Source: an uncultured Pelagibacteraceae bacterium (GTDB taxonomy: Bacteria; Pseudomonadota; Alphaproteobacteria; Pelagibacterales; Pelagibacteraceae). Taken from it: a stretch of DNA of 58,259 nt. The stretch spans positions 1 to 58,259 of the forward strand of contig CACGVB010000006.1 of the NCBI GenBank assembly GCA_902576395.1, in the 5' to 3' direction. The position numbers and the translations under genes were made by a program. Shown one piece after another: positions 37,225 through 46,651 of this stretch. The notes beneath the pieces are model-generated. The model ran no database searches and had not been told where the DNA came from. It saw nothing but the letters and a program-made list of their open reading frames with translations. How positions within the stretch are numbered: position 1 is the stretch's first letter; every line of letters begins with the position of its first letter.

Positions 37225-39255
37225 ATGATGAATTTAGATTATTTAACAAATCTTAATAAAAATCAGGAAGAGGCAGTTTTACATTTAAACGGACCTCTGT
37301 TGATTGTTGCTGGAGCCGGGTCCGGAAAAACAAGGGTTCTTACAGCTAGAATTGCTCATATTGTTAAGCAACATAAGGCATTTCCTAATCAAGTCTTGGC
37401 AGTGACATTTACAAATAAAGCAGCAAAAGAAATGCAACTAAGAGTGTCTAAATTCTTAAGAAAAGAAGCGACTGGTCTTCCATGGTTAGGGACATTTCAC
37501 TCAATTAGTGCAAAAATATTGAGAAAACATGCAGAAGCGGCTGGGTTAAAATCAAACTTTTCAATTATTGATCAAGACGACCAAGTAAGATTAATAAAAA
37601 ATATCTGTAAATCTGAGAACATAGATACAAAAAAAATATCTCCAAGATATATTTTGGCAGTAATTGATAAATGGAAGAATAAAGGCTTTTACCCTGACGA
37701 AGTTGTACTCAAGCGTAAAGACATATTAGAAAAAAGCTTCTTAGGAGTCTACAAAATTTATCAACAAAAATTAATAGACTTAAACGCTACTGATTTTAGT
37801 GACTTAATACTTCATACTGTTAAAATTTTTGAAAGACATAGTGATATATCAAAAATGTATTCTAAAAAGTTTAAATATATTTTAGTCGATGAATATCAAG
37901 ATACAAACTTTATTCAAAGTGAATGGCTAAAATACTTAGCAGAACATAATCAAAATATTTGCTGTGTTGGAGATGATGATCAGTCAATATATAGTTGGAG
38001 AGGAGCAGAAATTAAGAATTTTCTTCAATTTGAAAATGTTTACGAAAATACCAAAATAATAAGATTAGAAAAAAATTATAGATCAACTCAAAATATTTTA
38101 AATGTTGCATCTAATATTATTAAAAATAATCAAAATAGAGTTGGAAAAAAACTCTTTACAGATCAAGAAGATGGGGAGTTTGTAACATTAAACTGTTTTA
38201 GAAATGTAAAAGATGAAGCAACTGAAATAGGTTCTAATATTGAAGATTTCAAAAATAGATTTTCTTTAAATGAAGTTGCAATTCTTGTTAGAGCTATTTT
38301 TCAGACTAGAGAATTTGAAGAAAGGTTTTTAAAAATTGGTGTTCCATACAGAATTATCGGTGGAATTAAATTTTATGAAAGAGCAGAAGTAAAAGATTGT
38401 GTTGCATACTTAAAAACAGTTTTTCAACCTCAAGATGACTTAGCTTTTGAGAGAATTTTAAATGTACCAAAAAGATCTATTGGGGATACAACGGTAAAAG
38501 CTATTAATAATTTTGCCAAATTAAATAAATGCTCACTAGAAGTTGCTTCAAAACATTTAATTGAACAGAACAAAATTAAACCTAAAACAAAATTAGGTTT
38601 AAATTCTCTGCTAAATCTTTTAGCCAAATGGAGAAGTGATTTAAAGAATAAAGTGAATCATAATAAATTATTACAAATAATCCTTGATGAGTCTGGATAT
38701 AGTGAAATGCTTAAAAATAAGAAAGACTTAGAAAATGAAAATAGATTAGAAAATATAAAAGAACTGTTAAGTGCAATGAAAGAATTTGATAATTTGGAAA
38801 GTTTTTTAGAGCATGTTGCTCTTGCAACATCACTTGATCAAGATTGGCAGAGTGAAAAAGTTAATTTAATGACAATACACGCTTCTAAAGGACTGGAATT
38901 TGATGTCGTATTCTTACCAGGGTGGGAGGAAGGTTTATTTCCCCATCAGAAAAGTATTGAGGAAAAAGGTGAAAGTGGATTAGAGGAAGAAAGAAGATTA
39001 GCTTATGTTGCAATTACTAGAGCAAAAAAACTCGCAAAAATATCATTTTCTATGAACAGGTTCTATCAAGGAGATTGGATTGACAGTATGGCTTCAAGGT
39101 TTGTAGATGAACTACCAGATGAATATATTAAAAAAAATAATAATTTTATAGATGAAAAAGAGGAAGATTTCGAATTCAACCAGGATATAGATTTTGATAC
39201 TGATAGTGAAATTAGAAGTCCTGGTTGGATCCGTTATCAAAAAAAATTAAAATGA
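37225..39255 (+). CDS. uvrD: UvrD/PcrA-type DNA helicase
   Basis: A superfamily 1A 3'-5' helicase acting in excision and mismatch repair and replication restart. The 676-residue protein has all motifs: Q motif LNKNQEEAV, Walker A GAGSGKTR, motif II VDEYQDTN near residue 225, QSIYSWRGAE, LEKNYRST, motif V TIHASKGLEFDVVF near residue 550 and motif VI EERRLAYVAITRAKK. It overlaps the M24 peptidase gene by four bases (ATGA). No SOS box was seen upstream. Confidence 0.95.
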   Translation: MMNLDYLTNLNKNQEEAVLHLNGPLLIVAGAGSGKTRVLTARIAHIVKQHKAFPNQVLAVTFTNKAAKEMQLRVSKFLRKEATGLPWLGTFHSISAKILRKHAEAAGLKSNFSIIDQDDQVRLIKNICKSENIDTKKISPRYILAVIDKWKNKGFYPDEVVLKRKDILEKSFLGVYKIYQQKLIDLNATDFSDLILHTVKIFERHSDISKMYSKKFKYILVDEYQDTNFIQSEWLKYLAEHNQNICCVGDDDQSIYSWRGAEIKNFLQFENVYENTKIIRLEKNYRSTQNILNVASNIIKNNQNRVGKKLFTDQEDGEFVTLNCFRNVKDEATEIGSNIEDFKNRFSLNEVAILVRAIFQTREFEERFLKIGVPYRIIGGIKFYERAEVKDCVAYLKTVFQPQDDLAFERILNVPKRSIGDTTVKAINNFAKLNKCSLEVASKHLIEQNKIKPKTKLGLNSLLNLLAKWRSDLKNKVNHNKLLQIILDESGYSEMLKNKKDLENENRLENIKELLSAMKEFDNLESFLEHVALATSLDQDWQSEKVNLMTIHASKGLEFDVVFLPGWEEGLFPHQKSIEEKGESGLEEERRLAYVAITRAKKLAKISFSMNRFYQGDWIDSMASRFVDELPDEYIKKNNNFIDEKEEDFEFNQDIDFDTDSEIRSPGWIRYQKKLK

Positions 39256-40931
39256 GTTTAGAAATAAATAATATTATTTTATCTAATAATTTAGATGGAT
39301 ATATTTTACCAAAAAATGATAACTATTTCACCGAATATTCTAAAATAAATAATCTTAAATCAATTACAAATTTTTCTGGGTCTGCAGGTTTTGCTATTTT
39401 CTTAAAAAATAAAAAATATTTATTTGTTGATGGAAGATATACTATTCAAGCAGAAAAAGAGGCTGGTAAAAATTATAAAATTTGTGAAATTCCTTATGTG
39501 TGGCCAAAAGATATTTTGAAGAAAAAAATTAAAATTGGGTTTGATCCAGATCTTTTTACTTGGGAAACTCTAAATAAATATTTTGGGATTGAATACTCAT
39601 TAGTTCCTTTAAACATAAAATTTCAAAAAAAAACTAATAACAAAAATAGTAATCCTTTCTTTAGTCTCAAAACAGCTATAGCAGGTGAAAGTGTAACAAG
39701 TAAAATAAATCGATTAATTAAAATAATGAAAAAAAAGAAAATTGATTATAATTTCATAAGCGCAGGTGAAAATATTTGCTGGCTTCTTAATATAAGAGGA
39801 AAAGATCTCCCTAATTCTCCAATTGCAAATTGTAAAATGATATTAACAAAAGATAGAAAAATTTATTTTTTTTCAAGTAAAGATAAAATAAAAAAAATAA
39901 AGTTAAGTCATAAAAAATTAAAAATACATTTTTTAAATGAAGATAATATTTTAAAATGCTTAATAGGACTCAAGAATGGAAATTTTTGTATTGATAGTAA
40001 AACTTGTTCTGTATTTGAAGAAAGCCTAATTAGTTATAAATTTAAAATTGTTGATAACGAGGATTCTCTTTATGCTTTAAAATCTTTAAAAAATAGAACT
40101 GAAATTAAAAATATGGTAAATGCACATATTGAAGATGGCGTTGCTTTAACTAAATTTTTATATTGGATTAAAAATCTTAATATAAATAACCTTACAGAGA
40201 AAAAAATTGAGAAGAAAATAGAGAATTTTAGAAAAAGTAGTAAAAATTATTTATACCCAAGCTTTGATACAATTGCTGGATCTGGACCAAATGGGGCAGT
40301 GATTCATTATAGATCTGATAAATTTTCAAACAGAAAGTTAAAAAAAGATGATTTACTATTACTCGACTCAGGTGGTCAATATAAATGGGGAACTACAGAT
40401 GTAACAAGAACTGTAAGTTTTTCTAAAGTTTCAAATAAAGTAAAAGATTTATTTACAAGAGTTTTGAAAGGTCATATTGCGGTTGCTTTATCAAATATAA
40501 AAAAAGAGAAGAATGGCCATAATATTGATAAATTAGCAAGAAAAAGTCTTAATTCTATTGGCCTTGATTATCGTCACGGTACAGGTCATGGAGTTGGAGC
40601 ATTTCTTAATGTGCATGAAGGACCACAAGGAATATCAAAAAATAATTATGTACAGCTTAAAGAGGGAATGATTTTAAGCAATGAACCTGGTTTTTACAAA
40701 AAAAATGATTTTGGAATAAGAATTGAAAATTTGGTTTTCATAAAAAAGGTTAAATCTAAACTTTTTTTTAAAAATTTAACAATGGCGCCAATCGATACTG
40801 ATCTAATTAATCTTAAAATGCTTAATAAAAAGGAAAAGGATTATTTATTTAAATATCACTTTGAAGTTTATAATAATATTTCACCATTTTTAAATAAAAA
40901 TGAAAAAACGTGGTTAGCAAGCCTAATCTAA
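39252..40931 (+). CDS. M24-family aminopeptidase P-like metallopeptidase
   Basis: A 559-residue Xaa-Pro aminopeptidase-like enzyme. Two creatinase-type N-terminal domains precede the pita-bread catalytic domain, whose five metal ligands are visible: two Asp in LLLDSGGQYKWGTTDVTRT, His in TGHGVGAFLNVHEGP, Glu in SNEPGFY and Glu in GIRIENL. I use the ATG at 39252, which overlaps the uvrD stop as ATGA; the longer frame starts inside uvrD. It probably helps recycle proline-containing peptides. The last nine bases overlap the convergent ligA. Confidence 0.93.
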   Translation: MSLEINNIILSNNLDGYILPKNDNYFTEYSKINNLKSITNFSGSAGFAIFLKNKKYLFVDGRYTIQAEKEAGKNYKICEIPYVWPKDILKKKIKIGFDPDLFTWETLNKYFGIEYSLVPLNIKFQKKTNNKNSNPFFSLKTAIAGESVTSKINRLIKIMKKKKIDYNFISAGENICWLLNIRGKDLPNSPIANCKMILTKDRKIYFFSSKDKIKKIKLSHKKLKIHFLNEDNILKCLIGLKNGNFCIDSKTCSVFEESLISYKFKIVDNEDSLYALKSLKNRTEIKNMVNAHIEDGVALTKFLYWIKNLNINNLTEKKIEKKIENFRKSSKNYLYPSFDTIAGSGPNGAVIHYRSDKFSNRKLKKDDLLLLDSGGQYKWGTTDVTRTVSFSKVSNKVKDLFTRVLKGHIAVALSNIKKEKNGHNIDKLARKSLNSIGLDYRHGTGHGVGAFLNVHEGPQGISKNNYVQLKEGMILSNEPGFYKKNDFGIRIENLVFIKKVKSKLFFKNLTMAPIDTDLINLKMLNKKEKDYLFKYHFEVYNNISPFLNKNEKTWLASLI

Positions 40932-42935
40932 TAAACTAATCCACTCTTTTTGAGATAATATTTTTATTCCTAATTCTTTAGCTTGTTGAACTTTTCGTGT
41001 TGTTGGCTTGTCCCCAATAATTAAGTACTTTAATTTTTTATTAATTGAGCTTACAACAGACCCTGAATTCTCTTCAATTAAAGATTTTGCTTCAGCTCGA
41101 CTCATATTTGATAATTTTCCAGTGAACATAAATGTATTATTTAGAAGTTTACCATCTTTATTTAATTTGAGATCAGAAATATTTAAAATGGAAGATAACT
41201 TCTCGATTATTTTATAATTTGACTTATTTTCAAAAAAAGTTTTCAGGGAATTTATTTGAGTTTCGCCAATTCCATCTATGTCTAAAAATTCATTCAATTT
41301 TTTCTTATTTACTAAAATTATAAAATTTTTTATAGACTTTACATGTTCTGCCAAAAGTTTTGCATTTTCAATTCCAATATGTCTTATCCCAATAGCATAC
41401 AAAAATTTATCCAAAGAAACTTTTTTTGATTGATCTATAGAGTATTTTAAGTTTGAAACCGATAGATCTCCCCATCCTTCTAAATTTGATATTTTATTAT
41501 AATCTAAATTGTAAATATCTTGTGGAAATCTTATTAAATTGAGATCCCAAAAATTTTCAACAACTTTTTTTCCAAGACCGTCAATATTCATCGCATCTTT
41601 TGATATAAAATGTTTAATTTTTTCAATTGCAATTTTTTCACATTCATAACCTTCATTTGTACATCTTCTTACAGCATCATGTTTTTTTGTTGTTTTATTA
41701 AATTCTTTAATTGTTTCTGAACCGCAAGAAGGACAATTATTGGGAAAAACAAATTTTTTAAGTTTTTTATCCCTTTTTTTTAAATCTACAAGTATAACGT
41801 GAGGTATCACATCTCCTGCTCTCTCTATTTTTACAGTATCACCAATTCTTATATCTTTTCTAATTATTTCATCTTCATTGTGAAGTGTTGCGTTAGAAAC
41901 TACTACACCCCCAATGTTTACTGGGTTTATTCTTGCTACTGGGGTTAGTGCACCTGTTCTACCAACCTGGATATTTATGTCTGTAATTTTAGAATAGGCG
42001 CTATCAGCAGAGAACTTATGTGCTATGGCCCACCTTGGGGAATTAGCAGTAAAACCTAACCTTTTTTGAAGTTCAAGATTATTTATTTTATAAACTAGAC
42101 CATCAACATCATATTCAAGATTAAACCTGTCTTTTTCAAATTTTTCATGAAAATTTTTTAAATCTTTAATTTTACTTAAAACTTTATTATGTTCATTTAT
42201 TTTAAATCCCCATTTTTGTAAAAGATTCAAAAATTCAGATTGTTTTTTTATTTTATCATTTTTGAAGTAACCATAAGTATAGGCAACGAAATTAAGTGGA
42301 ATCTTTTTAGTTTCTTCTGGATTTTTTTGTCTTAAGGATCCTGAAGCCGCATTTCTAGGATTAGCAAAATCATTTTTTAATCTATTAAAATCTTGTTTTT
42401 TAATAAATACCTCACCTCTAATATCAATATCTTTCGGAAAATCCTTACTTTTTATTTTTTGAGGTATATCTTTAATAGTTTTTAAATTTTCAGTTATAAC
42501 TTCACCAGTAGAACCATCACCCCTAGATGCTCCTAAAACTAAAACACTGTCTTTATAGGTTAGGGATGCTGAAATTCCATCTATTTTCGGCTCGACACTA
42601 TATTCTACTTCAATTTTCTCATTTAAGTAATTAAATATTTTTTTCTCAAAGTTTTTTAAGTCTTCAATATCAAAAGCATTGGATAATGATAACATTTTTA
42701 CCCTATGAGTTGATTTGATAAATTTTTTAGAGGGTGTAAATCCTAAAGATATTGATGGAGAAGAATTATTTTTCAGATATGAGAATCTTTTTTCTAAATT
42801 TAAGATTTCTTTTTTAATTTCATCATACTCTTTATCTGATATTTCAGGGTTACTATTTTCAAAATAGAATTTATTATGTTTTTTTAGTTCATTAATTTTT
42901 TTTTTGTAGATATTTTTTATTTCAGCTTCTTTCAT
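40923..42935 (-). CDS. ligA: NAD-dependent DNA ligase
   Basis: Seals nicks in replication and repair using NAD. The 670-residue enzyme has the N-terminal Ia domain, adenylation lysine Lys117 in EPKIDGISA, OB fold (VQVGRTGALTPVA-type block around residue 320), four-cysteine zinc site CPSC plus CTNEGYEC near residues 405-430, helix-hairpin-helix region and C-terminal BRCT domain. The motif reads EPKIDG rather than the more common ELKLDG. It follows bamD by nine bases; alphaproteobacteria usually have recN between them. Confidence 0.97.
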   Translation of the reverse strand: MKEAEIKNIYKKKINELKKHNKFYFENSNPEISDKEYDEIKKEILNLEKRFSYLKNNSSPSISLGFTPSKKFIKSTHRVKMLSLSNAFDIEDLKNFEKKIFNYLNEKIEVEYSVEPKIDGISASLTYKDSVLVLGASRGDGSTGEVITENLKTIKDIPQKIKSKDFPKDIDIRGEVFIKKQDFNRLKNDFANPRNAASGSLRQKNPEETKKIPLNFVAYTYGYFKNDKIKKQSEFLNLLQKWGFKINEHNKVLSKIKDLKNFHEKFEKDRFNLEYDVDGLVYKINNLELQKRLGFTANSPRWAIAHKFSADSAYSKITDINIQVGRTGALTPVARINPVNIGGVVVSNATLHNEDEIIRKDIRIGDTVKIERAGDVIPHVILVDLKKRDKKLKKFVFPNNCPSCGSETIKEFNKTTKKHDAVRRCTNEGYECEKIAIEKIKHFISKDAMNIDGLGKKVVENFWDLNLIRFPQDIYNLDYNKISNLEGWGDLSVSNLKYSIDQSKKVSLDKFLYAIGIRHIGIENAKLLAEHVKSIKNFIILVNKKKLNEFLDIDGIGETQINSLKTFFENKSNYKIIEKLSSILNISDLKLNKDGKLLNNTFMFTGKLSNMSRAEAKSLIEENSGSVVSSINKKLKYLIIGDKPTTRKVQQAKELGIKILSQKEWISLLD

Positions 42936-42944
42936 TAGTTCAGA

Positions 42945-43784
42945 TTATTGAAGTAGGTTTTTAAATCTTTTTAGTAAGGATTTTTGTTTTTTTAAATCCT
43001 GTTGGATTTTAGGTTTTTCATAATTATCTCTCAAAATTTTATAAGATTTTTCATACCAATCACTAGATTGATAATTATACCCTAGAACTGCTGTATATTT
43101 TTTTGCTTCATCTATAATACCTAACTTATAATTTAACTCAACAAGCCTGTGTAATGCCTCCTCTATATAAATAGTTGTATCATAATCTCTAACGATAGTT
43201 TTGTATCTATTCATTGCAGGTATCCACTTTTCTCTTTCCATATAATAATTTGCTAAATACATTTCTTTTGCTGCAAGAACTTCTGTTATTAATTCAAGTT
43301 TGAACTTGGCATCTTCTGCATATTCAGTATCTGGAAACTTTTGTATAATTAGTGTGAAATACTCTCTGGATTTAATAATCTCACCTAAGTCCTTTTTTTC
43401 ATTGACTATTAAATTATAGTGACAAATTGCAATCAAATAATATGCATAATCAGTATCAGGGTGGTTTTTATATTTATCTAAAAACCTTTCTAATTCAAAA
43501 ATTGCATCTGTGAAATATAACTGAGAATAGTACCCATATGCAGACATTAAAATTGATCTTGGAGCCCATATAGATTGTGGGTACAAAAGTTCAACCTCAT
43601 TAAATTTTTTAGCAGCAAAAAAAATGTCTCCTCTATTAAATTCTTTAATACCCTCATTATAAGCCTCGATCATCTGCATTTCTAAATTATCTTCTTTAAT
43701 TAATGAAATTTTTTCTTTTTTCTCAGAGCAAGAAATTAAGCCTATTAAAATAAAAAAATATAATAAAAAATTGCAAAATCTCAT
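42945..43784 (-). CDS. bamD: Outer membrane assembly lipoprotein BamD
   Basis: A TPR lipoprotein of the BAM complex that inserts beta-barrel proteins in the outer membrane. The 279-residue precursor has a lipobox LISC at about residues 16-19 after a hydrophobic leader. The mature part contains YNEGIKEFNRGDIFFAAKKF, LYPQSIWAPRSILMSAY and KFPDTEYAEDAK, the usual BamD TPR blocks. Position after lpxC is conserved in alphaproteobacteria. Confidence 0.93.
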   Translation of the reverse strand: MRFCNFLLYFFILIGLISCSEKKEKISLIKEDNLEMQMIEAYNEGIKEFNRGDIFFAAKKFNEVELLYPQSIWAPRSILMSAYGYYSQLYFTDAIFELERFLDKYKNHPDTDYAYYLIAICHYNLIVNEKKDLGEIIKSREYFTLIIQKFPDTEYAEDAKFKLELITEVLAAKEMYLANYYMEREKWIPAMNRYKTIVRDYDTTIYIEEALHRLVELNYKLGIIDEAKKYTAVLGYNYQSSDWYEKSYKILRDNYEKPKIQQDLKKQKSLLKRFKNLLQ

Positions 43785-43823
43785 ATGAAAATTTTACCAG
43801 AAATTTTTTTAAAATTCTAATTT

Positions 43824-44747
43824 TTATGCTATTGATTTTAAATTTTGACGATTATTTATTAATGAGTGGGGTAGATTTTTTCCTTTAATTTCAATTAGTG
43901 AATAGTTGTTGTTGTCGCTAAATACTTTTCTTAGCAACTTATTTGTTAAACTATGGCCACCATATCTACATTTAAGGGAACCAATTATTCTATATCCCAC
44001 CAAATAGAGATCTCCCATACAATCAAGAATTTTATGATTTACAAACTCATTTTTATTTCTTAACCCATTCTTATTAAGTATCTTTTCATCTTTAATAACA
44101 ATGGCATTTTCAAGAGAACCTCCTTTTCCTAAACCTATTTTTTTAAGTTTTTCTATATCTTCATAAAGACAGAAAGTTCTGGAATTAAAAATATCTTCTA
44201 AATTATCTTCTAATACATTTATCTTATTTTTTTGCTTTTTAATAAATTGATTTTTATAGTTTATCTCAAATTCTATTTCCATCGTTGTGTTTGATTTATC
44301 TAATGAAATATATTTATCATCTTCTTCTATCTCGATATGATTATTTATTTTTATTAATTTTATTGGAACATCACTTTTTTTTAGACCAGTTTGTTTCAAA
44401 ATTTTTACAAAATCTTTTGCAGATCCATCAAGAATTGGTACCTCTTTAGAGTCAATTTCCACTGTTGCATTATCTATCCCTAGCCCTAAAAATGCTGCCA
44501 TTAGATGTTCTATTGTAGATACTTTAACACCAAACTCATTTGATACAGTTGTACAAAGTGTGGCTTCGCTTACATTTTGAAAATTAGGAATTATAATATT
44601 ATTATGTTTTAGGTCTATTCTTTTAAAAATTATACCAGAATTTGGAGTGGAAGGTAAAACATTCATATTTACCTTTTTTCCAGTATGAATACCTACTCCT
44701 GAAAAAGATATTTTATTAGCTATAGTGGATTGAGATAACACGGACAT
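43824..44747 (-). CDS. lpxC: UDP-3-O-acyl-N-acetylglucosamine deacetylase LpxC
   Basis: The committed step of lipid A synthesis. The 307-residue protein has the zinc ligands in TIEHLMAAFLGLGID (His near residue 78) and NHKILDCMGD (His and Asp near residue 235), plus the catalytic His region GGHSLTNKLLR. The start is the ATG at 44747; a TTG one codon earlier is less likely. Its presence shows that the cell makes lipopolysaccharide. It directly follows ftsA, where ftsZ is normally found. Confidence 0.96.
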   Translation of the reverse strand: MSVLSQSTIANKISFSGVGIHTGKKVNMNVLPSTPNSGIIFKRIDLKHNNIIIPNFQNVSEATLCTTVSNEFGVKVSTIEHLMAAFLGLGIDNATVEIDSKEVPILDGSAKDFVKILKQTGLKKSDVPIKLIKINNHIEIEEDDKYISLDKSNTTMEIEFEINYKNQFIKKQKNKINVLEDNLEDIFNSRTFCLYEDIEKLKKIGLGKGGSLENAIVIKDEKILNKNGLRNKNEFVNHKILDCMGDLYLVGYRIIGSLKCRYGGHSLTNKLLRKVFSDNNNYSLIEIKGKNLPHSLINNRQNLKSIA

Positions 44748-44750
44748 CAA

Positions 44751-44808
44751 TAGAATATATTAAAAAAAAGAAAATTTAATATTCAAGTAATATTACAAGA
44801 AAATACAA
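44751..44808. other. Short AT-rich spacer where ftsZ is normally located
   Basis: Only 58 bases lie between ftsA and lpxC. They hold an A/T-only potential hairpin (TAATATT 44777-44783 with AATATTA 44789-44795) and no remnant of ftsZ that I can recognise. Confidence 0.6.
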
Positions 44809-45960
44809 TTATTTAGAAAACAGATTAAAAAATGCTTCAAAAAAACCTATTTTCCTGGGCTTTTTCTTTGTTTTACTGAGGAAACTTTCATCACTTTTAT
44901 GATAGTTAATGCCTATTTCAAAAATATTTAATTTATTTTCATTAATTATTGTTAATTCTGAAATTAAATTACTAGTATCAATTCTATAACTACTGGAAAA
45001 TAGTTGAGATCCACCTCCAGCTATAAATAATTTTGTTTTTTTTATAGTATTTAAATTTTTAATATAATTGCTTTTAAAAACTACTAGTTCCATTATTTCA
45101 TCTATTCTTGCCTCAATAATTTGTTTTAATAAATCAATAGATATTTTTTTTTCTAAAATCTCAATATAAGGATTAATTTTGTTTATATTATTCTTATTAG
45201 AAGAATTATCAATTTCGTCATTATAAAATTGAATTTTCAAACCTTCTGAATAATCCATGTTAAGTTTTAAAACTTTAGAAATATCTTTAGTAATATTGTT
45301 ACCACCCAAGGGTATTGATTTAAAAAAATCTAATTTATCATTATTAAATATAAACCCACTTGTTCTTTCAAAACCTATATCTAAAAAAATGACATGGTCT
45401 TTTTTATCAAATTTTCTTTTAAAATATGTAGTTTTTACATAACTTGAACAATATAGATTTAATATTTTAAGATTATTTTTTTTAAATTTGTTAGATATAT
45501 CATTTACAATAATTTTACTTAAACAGATAAATTTTAATTCTAAGATTAATGATTTTATTTTAAAGTTATCGGTAATTTTATCTACCTTTTTATCTTTATC
45601 TACAATTATATTATTTATTACAGTATGGATAATTTGGTCTTTAAAATTATTTTGTGAAACAAAAAAATGAGCTTCTTCAATTAAGCTACCATATATTTTT
45701 TCTATTGGTACGGCATAATCAAATATCTTTTTAATACATAAATCTAGTACATAAAATTTTGGAGAGTCATAAAGAACCACAACATTATCTATGTGTGTCG
45801 ATAAATGTTTTTCGGCATCTTTAATTAAAATATCTAAAGAATTTTCTGCATTATCGACAATTTTTTGTTCTGAGGAGTAAATATTTTTTGAAATTAGATC
45901 AAATGCACCTAATCTCAAATTTTGAGAGCCAAAATCTATTATAGTTTCAAAATCACTCAT
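44809..45960 (-). CDS. ftsA: Cell division protein FtsA, divergent
   Basis: An actin-fold protein that tethers the division ring to the membrane. The 383-residue protein keeps the layout of phosphate 1 (IIDFGSQNLRLGAFD), the inserted 1C region, phosphate 2 (FLDIGFERTSGFI near residue 198), and adenosine loop (LFIAGGGSQL near residue 320). A C-terminal amphipathic helix (KKPRKIGFFEAFFNLFSK) should bind the membrane. The nucleotide motifs depart from the usual DIGTSKV form. It overlaps ftsQ by eight bases. FtsA normally recruits FtsZ, whose gene is not adjacent. Confidence 0.9.
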   Translation of the reverse strand: MSDFETIIDFGSQNLRLGAFDLISKNIYSSEQKIVDNAENSLDILIKDAEKHLSTHIDNVVVLYDSPKFYVLDLCIKKIFDYAVPIEKIYGSLIEEAHFFVSQNNFKDQIIHTVINNIIVDKDKKVDKITDNFKIKSLILELKFICLSKIIVNDISNKFKKNNLKILNLYCSSYVKTTYFKRKFDKKDHVIFLDIGFERTSGFIFNNDKLDFFKSIPLGGNNITKDISKVLKLNMDYSEGLKIQFYNDEIDNSSNKNNINKINPYIEILEKKISIDLLKQIIEARIDEIMELVVFKSNYIKNLNTIKKTKLFIAGGGSQLFSSSYRIDTSNLISELTIINENKLNIFEIGINYHKSDESFLSKTKKKPRKIGFFEAFFNLFSK

Positions 45961-46651
45961 TATTATTTGTTAATATAATTTGATTATTCACTCTAAGATC
46001 AACAATTTTTTTGTTCACTAAATTATCACTGTCAAATAATTGTTTATAAATTCTAACTGACTTTTCAATATTTTTCGGTGGCAACTTCAATGTAAGACCG
46101 TTAAAGAATAATATGTCCCATCTTTTATTTTTATAGTAAAAATACTTTTCTATTTTTTTGTTTTCTACTTGTAAATTTTTTAAAATTTCTTGTAAAATTA
46201 AAAAGTCACTAATATTAAAATCCCCAAATACTGAAGCAGTTATATTTTTTTCCAGTAATTGATCAGAATTTATAAATTTTCCATTTTGACCAATATAAAA
46301 ACTTTTTCCGTTCCTCAAAGTTTTTCCAAGTATATTAGTTTTTTGTAAATTAATATTTATTGAGGACGGCATAGCTTTCTTTACATATATTTTTTCTAAA
46401 AAGTTAAATTTATTTAATTTTTCTAAAATTATTTTTTTATCTAACTTAAAAATATTCTTATTTTTTAAATTATTTAGTTCGTCCTCTACTATTTTTTTTT
46501 CGTGTAAAGAAAGTCCGTTAATATTAATTTTTTTTATACTAAAATTGTCTTTATAATTTTCTAAAATTTGAAAATTGAAAATAGAACTTAGAAAAATTAA
46601 AAAAAATAAATAAAGATATAATTTGTTTTTATTTATTGATTGATGCATCAT
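45953..46651 (-). CDS. ftsQ: Cell division protein FtsQ
   Basis: A 232-residue single-pass protein of the divisome core. It has a short cytoplasmic N-terminus, a membrane segment (about residues 12-30), a POTRA-like domain (SIKKININGLSLHEKKIVEDEL) and a beta domain ending KKIVDLRVNNQIIL. Sequence conservation is low, but the position between ddl and ftsA is decisive. It overlaps ddl by 23 bases and ftsA by eight. Confidence 0.9.
   Translation of the reverse strand: MMHQSINKNKLYLYLFFLIFLSSIFNFQILENYKDNFSIKKININGLSLHEKKIVEDELNNLKNKNIFKLDKKIILEKLNKFNFLEKIYVKKAMPSSININLQKTNILGKTLRNGKSFYIGQNGKFINSDQLLEKNITASVFGDFNISDFLILQEILKNLQVENKKIEKYFYYKNKRWDILFFNGLTLKLPPKNIEKSVRIYKQLFDSDNLVNKKIVDLRVNNQIILTNNNE

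Noticed and set aside
44777..44795. A/T-only inverted repeat between ftsA and lpxC as a terminator
   Set aside because: No G or C in the stem and no adjacent T run, so stability is poor.
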